Source of the DNA: JADGHQ01 sp045805385
GTDB lineage: Bacteria; Actinomycetota; Thermoleophilia; Solirubrobacterales; Thermoleophilaceae
DNA length: 17,847 nt
Direction of reading: 5' to 3'
Assembly: GCA_045805385.1 (NCBI GenBank)
Contig: JBJMLG010000222.1
Span: forward strand, 1 to 17,847
The notes beneath the pieces were generated by a model. It searched no databases and was not told the DNA's origin. It was given only the letters and a program-made list of their open reading frames with translations. Made by a program: the position numbers and the translations under genes. This document shows positions 7,055 through 14,263 of this stretch, in pieces; position 1 is the stretch's first letter, and the number at the start of each line of letters is the position of its first letter.

Positions 7055-7483
7055 GTGGCCGAGGAGCCTCGAGATCGCGCTCTTCGCTTCTGGGAAGAGG
7101 TCTTCAACACGCACGAAATCGGATCGCTGGGCGACTGGGTGGCCGACGACGCGGTGAACCACAACGTGCGCGAGGGCACGCCGCCCGGGCCGGAGGGAGC
7201 GCGGATGGTGTTCGAGCGCCTCTGGACCGCCTTCCCCGACATGCGCTTCGAGGTGGAGGACGTGATCGCCGACGGCAGCAAGGTCGCCTGCATCGGCCAC
7301 ATGACCGGCACGCACTCGGGCGAGTTCGAGGGAATGAAGCCGACCAACAACGGCTTCAGGGCCCGCCACGTGCACATCCTCACCGTGGGCGACGACGGCA
7401 AGTGGACCGAGCACCTCGCAGTCCGCGACGACGTCGAGATGCTCCGCCAGCTCGGCGTGATGCCGGGCCCGCCCGGGCGCTGA
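7055..7483 (+). CDS. SnoaL-like ester cyclase family protein
   Basis: The product is 142 aa, one NTF2-like domain. The pattern includes LRFWEEVFNTHEIGSLGDWVADD, then NHNVREGTPPGPEGA, then FPDMRFEVEDVIADGSKV, GTHSGEFEGMKPTNN and a C-terminal WTEHLAVRDDVEMLRQLGVM. These blocks match the SnoaL-like ester cyclase group used in polyketide ring closure, though many members are unassigned. The GTG start lies 2 bp after the preceding stop and is served by AAGGAGG at 7038-7044, 10 nt upstream. It is the middle gene of a run with an enoyl-reductase-like protein and an F420-type reductase, so it may act on the same substrate (inference). It is only distantly similar to the SnoaL-like protein at 5499-5918. 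Confidence 0.82.
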   Translation: MAEEPRDRALRFWEEVFNTHEIGSLGDWVADDAVNHNVREGTPPGPEGARMVFERLWTAFPDMRFEVEDVIADGSKVACIGHMTGTHSGEFEGMKPTNNGFRARHVHILTVGDDGKWTEHLAVRDDVEMLRQLGVMPGPPGR

Positions 7484-7487
7484 TCCC

Positions 7488-7940
7488 GTGGGCGAGCACT
7501 ACCAACGCCCCGGCTGGTTCACGAAGAACGTGTTCAACCGGATCGTCGCGGCGCTCACGCGGGTCGGCATCAGCATCGCGGGCTCGCGCGTGCTCGAGGT
7601 GAAGGGGCGCAAGAGCGGCGAGCCGCGCCGAACGCCGGTCAACCTCCTGACGTACGAGGGCGGCCGCTACCTCGTCGCCCCGCGCGGCAACACGCAGTGG
7701 GTGCGCAACCTGCGCGCCCGGCCGGAGGGCCGCCTGCTCGTGGGACCGCGCAGCGAGACGTTCTCCGCGGTCGAGCTGCCGGACGAGCAGAAGACCGAGC
7801 TCCTGCGGGCCTATCTCAAGAAGTGGAAGTGGGAGGTTGGCGTGTTCTTCGGGGGCGTCGATGCCGACTCGTCCGACGAGGACCTGCGCCGGATCGCTCC
7901 CGACCACCCGGTCTTCCGCGTCGAGTCTCCTGCGTCCTGA
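7488..7940 (+). CDS. F420-dependent nitroreductase (Ddn) family protein
   Basis: The product is 150 aa, about the length of mycobacterial Ddn. It has the split-barrel signature of the deazaflavin-dependent nitroreductase family: VLEVKGRKSGEPRRTPVNLL at about 35-54, then the strand GGRYLVAPRGNTQWVRNLRA, where the family contacts the F420 phosphate region and central ring. Family members use reduced coenzyme F420 to reduce quinones or other conjugated acceptors. The physiological acceptor here is unknown. The start is GTG, 4 bp after the SnoaL-like gene, so the two are almost certainly cotranscribed. Its presence implies that the organism makes F420. Cofactor use is inferred from family membership; F420 biosynthesis genes are not in the window. 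Confidence 0.83.
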   Translation: MGEHYQRPGWFTKNVFNRIVAALTRVGISIAGSRVLEVKGRKSGEPRRTPVNLLTYEGGRYLVAPRGNTQWVRNLRARPEGRLLVGPRSETFSAVELPDEQKTELLRAYLKKWKWEVGVFFGGVDADSSDEDLRRIAPDHPVFRVESPAS

Positions 7941-7947
7941 GGGCGGC

Positions 7948-7953
7948 TAGCCT
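7948..7953 (+). promoter_or_regulatory. candidate -10 hexamer (TAGCCT) for efp
   Basis: TAGCCT lies 8 nt before the GTG of efp and no Shine-Dalgarno intervenes. This fits a leaderless efp transcript starting the efp-nusB-ispA-dxs run. The -35 region is not recognisable. Confidence 0.45.
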
Positions 7954-7961
7954 TCAGGCCC

Positions 7962-8522
7962 GTGATTTCGACCAACCAGTTCAAGAACGGCAGCCACATC
8001 GACGTGGACGGCACGGTCTTCAAGATCGTCGACTTCCAGCACGTCAAGCCCGGCAAGGGCGGCGCCTTCGTACGAACCAAGCTCAAGCGCACGGGCGACG
8101 GCGCCGTGATCGACAGGACCTTCCGCGCGGGCGAGAAATTCCGCCAGGTGCGCACCGAGAACCGCAAGATGCAGTTCCTGTACTCGGACGGCAGCGACGC
8201 CCACATGATGGACATGGAGACCTACGAGCAGAGCACCGTGCCGGAGGCGCAGGTGAGCGACGCGCTCAAGTGGATCCTCCCTAGCCAGGAGGTCGACGTG
8301 CTCTACATCGACGGCAGCGCCGCCGACCTGCAGGTGCCGAGCGCTGTGGAGCTCACCGTCTCCGAGACCGAGCCGGGCCTTCGCGGCGACACGGCGTCCG
8401 GCGGCGGCGACAAGCCCGCCACCCTCGAGACCGGCGCCGCCGTGCGCGTGCCGCTGTTCGTGAACGTGGGTGACCGCGTGCGCGTGGACACCCGCACCGG
8501 CGAATACGTCGCGCGCGCGTAG
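7962..8522 (+). CDS. efp: translation elongation factor P
   Basis: The product is 186 aa, full length for EF-P. Domain I is a KOW-like barrel (about 1-63), domain II an OB fold (about 66-126) and domain III a second OB fold (about 130-186) ending in GDRVRVDTRTGEYVAR. The tip of the domain I loop is KPGKGGAF, with Lys32 in the place that many bacteria modify. EF-P enters the ribosomal E site and relieves stalling at consecutive prolines. None of the EpmA/B/C or EarP modification enzymes is encoded nearby, so the modification type cannot be told. The start is GTG with a candidate leaderless -10. The nusB Shine-Dalgarno begins inside the efp stop codon, and efp-nusB adjacency is also seen in mycobacteria. 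Confidence 0.97.
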   Translation: MISTNQFKNGSHIDVDGTVFKIVDFQHVKPGKGGAFVRTKLKRTGDGAVIDRTFRAGEKFRQVRTENRKMQFLYSDGSDAHMMDMETYEQSTVPEAQVSDALKWILPSQEVDVLYIDGSAADLQVPSAVELTVSETEPGLRGDTASGGGDKPATLETGAAVRVPLFVNVGDRVRVDTRTGEYVARA

Positions 8523-8526
8523 GAGG
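8521..8526 (+). promoter_or_regulatory. Shine-Dalgarno of nusB overlapping the efp stop
   Basis: AGGAGG shares its first two bases with the efp TAG and lies 5 nt before the nusB GTG. It fixes the nusB start and suggests cotranslation with efp. Confidence 0.8.
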
Positions 8527-8531
8527 ACGGC

Positions 8532-8915
8532 GTGCGGCGCACTGAGCAGCGCAGGGCAGCCGTTGTGGCGCTCTACCAACACGACGTGACCGGGCGGTCG
8601 CTCGAGGAGATCGTCGACCGCAACGCCAAGCCGTTCACGCGCGAGCTCGTGGAGTGCACCGCGGCGGTGCAGCCGCGCCTGGACGAACTGATCGAGCGCC
8701 ACGCGGTGGGCTGGACGCTCGATCGCATCGCCCCGCTCGAGCGCAACATCCTGCGCGTGGCCCTGTACGAGCTGCTCGACCGCGACGACGTGCCGGACGA
8801 GGTCGCGATCGACGAGGCGGTCGAAGCCGCCAAGGAGCTGTGCGGGGCCGAGGCTCCGGGCTTCATCAACGGCATACTGGGCTCTGTGCAGCGCGAAGCG
8901 GTGGCAAGCCAGTGA
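8532..8915 (+). CDS. nusB: transcription antitermination factor NusB
   Basis: The product is 127 aa and all-helical. It starts with RRTEQRRAAVVALYQHDVTG, where the early Arg-rich helix is the boxA RNA-binding face. The middle carries WTLDRIAPLERNILRVALYEL and the end DEVAIDEAVEAAKELCGAEAPGFINGILGSV, both strong NusB signatures. NusB pairs with NusE (ribosomal protein S10) on boxA RNA to prevent premature termination in rRNA operons. The start is GTG with AGGAGG 5 nt upstream. The stop overlaps the GTG of the next small gene by 4 bp (GTGA), so translation is probably coupled. At 127 aa it is slightly short of the usual 130-150, with no obvious loss. Confidence 0.95.
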   Translation: MRRTEQRRAAVVALYQHDVTGRSLEEIVDRNAKPFTRELVECTAAVQPRLDELIERHAVGWTLDRIAPLERNILRVALYELLDRDDVPDEVAIDEAVEAAKELCGAEAPGFINGILGSVQREAVASQ

Positions 8916-9130
8916 CCGCGGAGCCCGGACAAGACGGGCTCTCGCGGCTCGTCGACGAGCTCGAGCAGGCCGCTTCACAACTGAGGTCCGGCGAGCTCGA
9001 GGGCGAGGAGGCCGCCGCGCTCGTCGAGCGCTGCGCGGACGTTGCGGGCCAACTGGCGGGCGAGCTCGAGCGCCGGGAGCGCGCCGTCGTGAGCGGCGAG
9101 CCGGCGCCCGGCCAGGAGCGCCTCCTGTGA
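8912..9130 (+). CDS. xseB: small XseB-like protein (putative exodeoxyribonuclease VII small subunit)
   Basis: The product is 72 aa. It is predicted to be two helices: LSRLVDELEQAASQLRSGELEGEEAAALVERCADVAGQL is close to the XseB pattern of a helix, a SGEL turn and a second helix. XseB is the small subunit that multimerises on XseA to form exonuclease VII, which degrades single-stranded DNA. The place also fits, since xseB precedes ispA and dxs in E. coli and Bacillus. The gene shares GTGA with nusB upstream and GTGA with ispA downstream, so it is embedded in a coupled cistron series. No xseA is in the window, which weakens the functional call. It could instead be a short helical protein of unrelated role. 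It is easily missed because its GTG start lies within a longer open frame. Confidence 0.65.
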   Translation: MTAEPGQDGLSRLVDELEQAASQLRSGELEGEEAAALVERCADVAGQLAGELERRERAVVSGEPAPGQERLL

Positions 9131-10017
9131 GCACCGAGGCGCCGGCGGCGCGATATCCAACCCACCTTCAGGCCCAGGTGGACGCCTATCTCTCGGACCT
9201 CCGCTTCGGCGACGAGCCCGCCACTTCCGGCCTGAGCGAGGCGATGCGCTACTCGCTGCTCGCCGGCGGCAAGCGCATCCGGCCCGTGCTCGCGCTCGCC
9301 ACCGCCGAGGCCGTCGGCCGGCCGGCGGGCGAGGTCATGCCGCTTGCGGGCGCCATCGAGCTCGTTCACACCTACTCGCTCATCCACGACGACCTGCCGG
9401 CGATGGACGACGACGAGCTACGGCGCGGGCAGCCCACCTGCCATGTGGTCTACGGCGAGGACGTCGCGATCCTCGCCGGCGACGGCCTCTTCGCCGAGGC
9501 CGTGAAGCTGGTGCTCGAGCGCCAGGAGGGCCAACCGGCCAACCTGCTCGCCGCCGTCCACGAGCTGGTCTCGGCGGCGGCGGTGTCGGGCATGGTGGGA
9601 GGCCAGTACGTGGACGTGACGGCGCCGGGCGACCTCGACGAGGTGGGCCTCCGGCGCCTCCATGAGCTGAAGACCGGCCGCTTGATCGCCGCCTCGGTCC
9701 AGTCGGTGCTCGCCCTCACAGGCGCCCCGGAACCTGCGACAATCGCCTACAGACGCTTTGCAGCGGAGCTTGGCGTGCTGTTCCAGATCGTCGACGACAT
9801 ACTCGACGTAACTGGGGACGAGGCGGCCTTGGGCAAGCCGCAGGGCTCCGATCAGCGTCACGGAAAGCGCACTTACGTGAGCGTGCACGGACTCGACAGG
9901 GCCAGGGAACTAGCGCGAGAGTCGCACGCGAAGGCGCGCGCCGCTCTGGCCGATGCCGGGGGCCGCACTCAGACTCTCGAACAGATCACGGACTACATCC
10001 TCACGAGACAGACATGA
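9127..10017 (+). CDS. ispA: polyprenyl synthetase, likely farnesyl diphosphate synthase
   Basis: The product is 296 aa. GGKRIRP at 47-53 binds isopentenyl diphosphate. The first Asp-rich motif D88-DLPAMD94 holds the two-residue insertion of bacterial type II enzymes, and the second is D223-DILD227. Tyr83, five residues before the first motif, is the position where an aromatic residue limits bacterial chains to C15, so farnesyl diphosphate is the likely product; C20 is not excluded. It condenses DMAPP/GPP with IPP in the cytosol. The GTG start overlaps the previous stop (GTGA) and has AGGAG at 9114-9118. The stop overlaps the dxs ATG (ATGA). Coupling with dxs ties chain elongation to precursor supply through the MEP pathway. 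Confidence 0.93.
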   Translation: MSTEAPAARYPTHLQAQVDAYLSDLRFGDEPATSGLSEAMRYSLLAGGKRIRPVLALATAEAVGRPAGEVMPLAGAIELVHTYSLIHDDLPAMDDDELRRGQPTCHVVYGEDVAILAGDGLFAEAVKLVLERQEGQPANLLAAVHELVSAAAVSGMVGGQYVDVTAPGDLDEVGLRRLHELKTGRLIAASVQSVLALTGAPEPATIAYRRFAAELGVLFQIVDDILDVTGDEAALGKPQGSDQRHGKRTYVSVHGLDRARELARESHAKARAALADAGGRTQTLEQITDYILTRQT

Positions 10018-11966
10018 GCCTTCTGGAGAAGATCGACGGACCGAGGGACCTCCACGGGCTGAACGACGATCAGCTGAGGCAGGTCGCACAGGAGGTTCGC
10101 GAGCTGATCATCGACACGATCGGGGAGATCGGCGGCCACTTCGGCGCCAACCTCGGCACGTGCGAGCTGGCCGTGGCCCTGCACAGCCTGCTCGATTCGC
10201 CGCGCGACAAGATCCTCTGGGACGTCGGCCACCAGGCCTACCCGCACAAGGTGCTGACCGGCCGCCGCGACCAGCTCGACACGATCCGCAAGTACGGCGG
10301 CCTCGCGCCGTTCTGCTCGATCGGTGAGTCGGAGCACGACATCATGGGCGCCGGTCATGCCTCCACGTCGGTGTCCTATGCCGTGGGCATCAAGGAGGCG
10401 ATGATGCGCGGCGCCTCGCCCGACGGCAAGGTGGTGGCCGTGATCGGCGATGGCGCGCTCACCGGCGGCGTGGCGTTCGAGGCCCTGCACAACGCGGGCG
10501 GCATGGGCATCCCGATCGTGATCGTGCTGAACGACAACGGCATGTCGATCGCCCCCAACGTCGGCGCGCTCTCGAAGTACTTCAACCGGGCCCGCCTCAA
10601 CCCCAAGCTGCACAAGGCGCGCGAGGACGTGGAGGAGGGGCTTACGAAGCTGCCGGCCGGCATCGGGGAGCGGATCGAGCGCCTCGGCCCGCAGCTCAAG
10701 GAGGCGATCAAGGCGTTCTGGGCGCCCGGCCTGCTGTTCGAGGAGCTCGACCTCGCGTACGTGGGCGTGATCGACGGGCACGACGTCGGCCAGCTGCGCG
10801 AGGCGATCGGCAAGGCGCTCAAGGCCGACCGGCCCGTGGTCGTGCACATCAAGACCGTCAAGGGCAAGGGCTTCGCCTCCGCGGAGGAGGGCGGCCTCGA
10901 GGGCATGGAGAAGTGGCATGCCGCCAAGCCCGCTTCCATCGTCAATGGCGAGCCCGCGCCGAAGCCCAAGGAGAACGGCTCGAAGCGCTTCGCGCCCGCG
11001 CCGCCGCCGCAGTACACGACCGTGTTCGGCGAGGCGATGGTGGAGGAGTGCAAGCGCGACGCGCGCGTCTGCGGGATCACCGCCGCGATGAACTCCGGCA
11101 CGGGTCTCAACATCCTCCAGAAGCAGATGCCCGATCGCTACTACGACGTGGGCATCGCCGAGCAGCACGCGGTGCTGCTGGCAGCGGGCATGGCGCTCCA
11201 GGGCATGAAGCCGGTGGCCGCGATCTACTCGACCTTCCTCCAGCGCGCGTTCGACCAGATCGTGCACGACGTGTGTCTCCAGAAGCTGAACGTGGTGTTC
11301 GCGATGGACCGCGCCGGGCTCGTGGGCGACGACGGCCCAACGCATCACGGCGCCTTCGACATCGCCTACCAGCGCTGCCTGCCGAACATCGTGCTCATGG
11401 CGCCACGCGACGAGGCGCTGCTGAAGCAGATGCTCCGCACCGCGCTGCTCCACGACGACGGCCCGGTCGCGATCCGCTACCCGCGCGGCGAGGCGCTCGG
11501 CGTCGAGCTGCCGGCCGATGTGGAGCCGATCGGTATCGGCCGCGGCGAGCTGCTCCGGGAGGGCGAGCGCGTGGCGTTCCTCGGCTACGGCGACGGCGTG
11601 AACATCGCGCTCGGCGCCGCGGACCTGCTGGCCGTGCACGGCGTGCAGGCGACGGTCGCCGACGGCCGCTTCGCAAAGCCGCTCGACGAGGAGCTGATCG
11701 AGCAGCTCGTGTCCGAGCACGAGCTTCTCGTGACCGTCGAGGACGGCGTCCTGCAGGGCGGCTTCGGTTCGGCGGTGGGCGAGGTCCTGCTCGACCGCCA
11801 GCTAGCAAGCGAGGCCCGGCTGATGCGCTTCGGGCTACCCGACCGCTACGTCACGCACGGCAAGCCCGCGCTGCTGCGGCAGGAGATCGGCCTCACGGCC
11901 GAGGCGATTGCCGAGCAGGTAGCCGACGTGGTGCTCGATCCGCGCGGCGCGCTGCAGAGCGCCTAG
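10014..11966 (+). CDS. dxs: 1-deoxy-D-xylulose-5-phosphate synthase
   Basis: The product is 650 aa. The N-terminal thiamine-diphosphate domain has GHQAYPHK, GHASTSVSYAVG and the cofactor motif G145-D-G147 to N173-D-N175. The pyrimidine-binding domain has DVGIAEQHAV with the catalytic Glu, then YSTFLQRAFDQ, DRAGLVGDDGPTHHG and IRYPRG. The transketolase C-terminal domain completes the enzyme. It joins pyruvate and glyceraldehyde 3-phosphate to give DXP, the entry step of the MEP isoprenoid route. Residues about 305-335 form a Pro/Lys-rich linker between the first two domains, slightly longer than usual. The ATG overlaps the ispA stop by 4 bp. The next gene has its own promoter candidate, so dxs probably ends this transcription unit, though no terminator is obvious in the 28-bp gap. 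Confidence 0.97.
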   Translation: MSLLEKIDGPRDLHGLNDDQLRQVAQEVRELIIDTIGEIGGHFGANLGTCELAVALHSLLDSPRDKILWDVGHQAYPHKVLTGRRDQLDTIRKYGGLAPFCSIGESEHDIMGAGHASTSVSYAVGIKEAMMRGASPDGKVVAVIGDGALTGGVAFEALHNAGGMGIPIVIVLNDNGMSIAPNVGALSKYFNRARLNPKLHKAREDVEEGLTKLPAGIGERIERLGPQLKEAIKAFWAPGLLFEELDLAYVGVIDGHDVGQLREAIGKALKADRPVVVHIKTVKGKGFASAEEGGLEGMEKWHAAKPASIVNGEPAPKPKENGSKRFAPAPPPQYTTVFGEAMVEECKRDARVCGITAAMNSGTGLNILQKQMPDRYYDVGIAEQHAVLLAAGMALQGMKPVAAIYSTFLQRAFDQIVHDVCLQKLNVVFAMDRAGLVGDDGPTHHGAFDIAYQRCLPNIVLMAPRDEALLKQMLRTALLHDDGPVAIRYPRGEALGVELPADVEPIGIGRGELLREGERVAFLGYGDGVNIALGAADLLAVHGVQATVADGRFAKPLDEELIEQLVSEHELLVTVEDGVLQGGFGSAVGEVLLDRQLASEARLMRFGLPDRYVTHGKPALLRQEIGLTAEAIAEQVADVVLDPRGALQSA

Positions 11967-11982
11967 AGGGCGGGCGCGCGGC

Positions 11983-11988
11983 TAGATT
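11983..11988 (+). promoter_or_regulatory. candidate -10 hexamer (TAGATT) for the FMN oxidase gene
   Basis: TAGATT ends exactly 6 nt before the GTG at 11995 and no Shine-Dalgarno intervenes. This fits leaderless transcription separate from dxs. Confidence 0.5.
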
Positions 11989-11994
11989 CGCGCC

Positions 11995-13068
11995 GTGGAG
12001 CTTCCGCCCACCGTCGCCGACTTCGAGGCCCGCGCGGCCGAGCTGCTCGATCCCGGGCCACTCGGCTACTACGCCGGCGGCGCGGGCGACGAGCACACGC
12101 TCAGGGACAACGTCGCCGCCTGGTCGCGGCTCGCGATCCGGCCGCGCGTGATGGCGGACGTGAGCGCGATCGACCCGAGCACGACGCTGCTCGGCGAGCG
12201 GCGCCGGCACCCGATCGTGGTCGCGCCGACGGCGTTCCAACGCCTCGCCACGCCGGACGCGGAGTGCGCCACCGTGCGGGCCGCGCTTGCCACCGACACG
12301 ATCTACACGCTCTCCACGCTCGCGACCTCGAGTTGCGGGGAGGTGGCAGAGGCCGCTCCGGAGTGCAGGCGCTGGTTCCAGCTCTACGTGTTCAAGGACC
12401 GCGGCGTGACGCGCGAGCTCGTGTCCCAGGCGGTGGAGCACGGCTATGAGGCGCTTGTCGTGACCGTGGACATGCCGGTGGTCGGCGTGCGCGAACGGGA
12501 CCTGCGCAGCGGCTTCGTGGTCGGCGACGCGACCGCTGTCCCGATGGCGGCCGAGGGCGGGGCGACAGGCACCCTGTCGATGCCGGAGCTGTTCGAGCTG
12601 ATCGACCGCTCGCTGTCGTGGGACGACATCGAGGACTTCGCGAGCGCGAGCGGGCTGCCGGTGATCGTGAAGGGCGTGATCATCCCCGAGGACGCCAGGC
12701 GCGCCTGCGAGAGCGGCGCAGCCGGCGTGGTCGTGTCGAACCACGGAGGCCGCCAGCTCGACACCGTGCTGTCGGGCGCCGACGCGCTGCCGGGGGTCGT
12801 GGAGGAGGTGGGCGACGAGATCGAGGTGCTTGTGGACGGCGGCATCCGCCGCGGCACCGACGTGCTGAAGGCGCTCGCGCTCGGCGCCCGCGCGGTGCTC
12901 GTGGGCCGGCCGATCCTCTGGGGGCTGGCGTGCGGGGGAGAGGCCGGTGCGCGACGGGTGCTCGAGATCCTGCGCGCGGAGTTCGAGACCGCGCTGGCGC
13001 TGGCCGGCTGTCCGAGCGCCGCCGATCTGGACGAGACGTGGGTCACGAAGGCGCCATGGACCCCGTAG
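11995..13068 (+). CDS. FMN-dependent alpha-hydroxy-acid oxidase/dehydrogenase
   Basis: The product is 357 aa, a (beta/alpha)8 FMN enzyme of the glycolate/lactate oxidase family. Visible active-site elements are YYAGGAGDE with Tyr25, WFQLYVFKDR with the second Tyr, TVDMPVVGVRERD, Lys226 in VIVKGV, and the catalytic base His250 with Arg253 in SNHGGRQLD. The 24-residue spacing from Lys to His matches glycolate oxidase. DGGIRRGTDVLKALALGA and VGRPILWGLA bind the FMN phosphate. It oxidises an L-2-hydroxy acid to the 2-oxo acid; whether oxygen or another acceptor is used, and which acid, cannot be told. The GTG start follows a TAGATT -10 by 6 nt. The methyltransferase gene starts 13 bp inside its 3' end. 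Confidence 0.93.
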   Translation: MELPPTVADFEARAAELLDPGPLGYYAGGAGDEHTLRDNVAAWSRLAIRPRVMADVSAIDPSTTLLGERRRHPIVVAPTAFQRLATPDAECATVRAALATDTIYTLSTLATSSCGEVAEAAPECRRWFQLYVFKDRGVTRELVSQAVEHGYEALVVTVDMPVVGVRERDLRSGFVVGDATAVPMAAEGGATGTLSMPELFELIDRSLSWDDIEDFASASGLPVIVKGVIIPEDARRACESGAAGVVVSNHGGRQLDTVLSGADALPGVVEEVGDEIEVLVDGGIRRGTDVLKALALGARAVLVGRPILWGLACGGEAGARRVLEILRAEFETALALAGCPSAADLDETWVTKAPWTP

Positions 13069-13799
13069 CGGCCCAGGGCTTCAGCGCCACGGCCGACTCG
13101 TACCAGCGGGCCAGGCCCTCGTGGCCGCCGGATGCGGTCGACGCCGCGTTCGCGCACTGGGGTCTCGATCCAGCGACGGCGCACCTCGTCGATGTCGCCG
13201 CTGGCACCGGGCGGCTCACCCGGCTGCTGGCCGAGCGCTCCCCGAACGTGATCGCGGTCGAGCCGCTTTCGGAGATGCGCGCCCACATCAGCGCGGTGCC
13301 CGCGATCGAGGGCACGGCCGAGAAGCTGCCGCTGGAGGACGGCAGCGCGGACGCCGTCTTCGTCGCCGAGGCGTTCCACTGGTTCGATCAGCCGGCGGCG
13401 CTCACCGAGTTCGCGCGCGTGCTCAAGCCGCGCGGCGGCCTCGCGCTCCTCTGGAACGAGCACGTAGAGGCTCCGGACGAGGAGTCCCTGGCGGAAGCGT
13501 TCGGCGGCATGTTCGGCCCGGGCGGCCAGTTCCAGCCGCCCGACAAGAGCGGCTGGGACGAGGGACCCCAGTGGGCGCCGTTCGAGCCGATCGTCAAGCG
13601 TGAATTCGAGCACTCCCAGCATCTGACCCGCGACGGGCTGCTGAAGCTGGTCGCCTCGTTCTCGTTCGTTGGCGCGCTCGAGCCGGAGGCGCGGCGGGAG
13701 GTCCTCACGCGTGTCGAGCAGGCGCTCGTGGAGCAGGGCGTCGAGGAATACGAGCAGCGCTGGCGCTGCGAGCTCTGCCTCACCCGGCTGCACTGCTGA
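13056..13799 (+). CDS. class I SAM-dependent methyltransferase (Methyltransf_11 type)
   Basis: The product is 247 aa. The N-terminal segment FSATADSYQRARPSWPPD is typical of one Methyltransf_11 subgroup. Motif I is LVDVAAGTGRLTRLLAE at about 43-59, an acidic residue follows in VIAVEPLSEM, and SADAVFVAEAFHWFD at about 98-112 is the post-II region. ARVLKPRGGLALLWNEH closes the SAM domain. The remaining 110 residues are helical and may form the acceptor site. The substrate is unknown. The ATG start overlaps the oxidase gene by 13 bp, so the two are cotranscribed. A longer in-frame extension to 12618 is antisense-like filler inside the oxidase gene and is rejected. A strong hairpin follows the stop. 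Confidence 0.85.
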   Translation: MDPVAAQGFSATADSYQRARPSWPPDAVDAAFAHWGLDPATAHLVDVAAGTGRLTRLLAERSPNVIAVEPLSEMRAHISAVPAIEGTAEKLPLEDGSADAVFVAEAFHWFDQPAALTEFARVLKPRGGLALLWNEHVEAPDEESLAEAFGGMFGPGGQFQPPDKSGWDEGPQWAPFEPIVKREFEHSQHLTRDGLLKLVASFSFVGALEPEARREVLTRVEQALVEQGVEEYEQRWRCELCLTRLHC

Positions 13800-13815
13800 A
13801 TCCCCCCAGAAAGTG

Positions 13816-13842
13816 AGCGACCCGCCGGGGTGGCGGGCCGCT
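13816..13842 (+). terminator. hairpin after the methyltransferase gene
   Basis: AGCG-A-CCCGCC, loop GGGGT, GGCGGG-C-CGCT forms an 11-position stem with a single A/C mismatch, beginning 17 bp after the stop. No T-run follows, which is common for terminators in GC-rich actinobacteria. It lies between two convergent genes. A Shine-Dalgarno-like GGAGGAG directly follows it, so a regulatory role is an alternative. Confidence 0.55.
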
Positions 13843-13855
13843 CGAGGGAGGAGTG

Positions 13856-13939
13856 ATGCGTGTGTTTTCGATCGATGAGAGAAGTCTTGGTGCCGCTACC
13901 GGCCTCCACCGGAGTAGCGGGTGCGTGACGCCAGCGTGA
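13856..13939 (+). CDS. possible 27-residue small ORF
   Basis: ATG at 13856 opens a frame of 27 codons ending with TGA at 13937-13939. AGGGAGG at 13845-13851 lies 4 nt upstream, one of the strongest ribosome-binding-like sequences in the window. The product would start MRVFSIDERSLG and has no recognisable family or membrane segment. The frame overlaps the 3' end of the membrane-protein gene on the other strand. It sits just after the 13816-13842 hairpin. It may be a chance frame; evidence rests only on the Shine-Dalgarno. Confidence 0.2.
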   Translation: MRVFSIDERSLGAATGLHRSSGCVTPA

Positions 13940-14255
13940 GCTCTATCGCCCCAGCCACGACGAAGAGGCCGAACGCGCCGAGGTTGCCGGCGAACGCGAA
14001 CACGATCCCGGCTCCAAGCATCGCGAAGCCGATCGCCCAGTCGTAGGTGGCGTGGGCGCTCACCGGAATCGATCCGCGGCCGCCCGGCTCGGTGGCGCCG
14101 AGCGCCAGCGTGACGAGAAGGATCCCGGCCAGGATCGCAATCCCGATCGGCGTCGCGCCTAGCCCGAGGGCGAAGGCGGCGGCCACCAGCAGCACCCCGA
14201 AGGCGAACTCCGCGGCTGCGTGCATCTGGATGTGCATGCGTCCTGTGAGCGTCAT
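13896..14255 (-). CDS. small four-helix membrane protein of unknown function
   Basis: The product is 119 aa. Four hydrophobic segments are visible at about 13-33, 36-57, 73-94 and 96-114, with no cleavable signal peptide and no catalytic motif. The two halves look like an internal duplication: each starts with His-Ala-x-x-acidic-aromatic-Ala and later shares an AG....LTLA-like stretch. No family is recognised with confidence; a distant tie to small repeat membrane proteins such as SPW-type is possible. A TTG at 14261 also opens the frame, but the ATG at 14255 is preferred because TACATT ends 8 nt upstream on this strand, fitting a leaderless start. It lies between the methyltransferase and tlyA genes and diverges from tlyA. 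Confidence 0.65.
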   Translation of the reverse strand: MTLTGRMHIQMHAAAEFAFGVLLVAAAFALGLGATPIGIAILAGILLVTLALGATEPGGRGSIPVSAHATYDWAIGFAMLGAGIVFAFAGNLGAFGLFVVAGAIELTLASRTRYSGGGR

Positions 14256-14263
14256 CGACAAGA

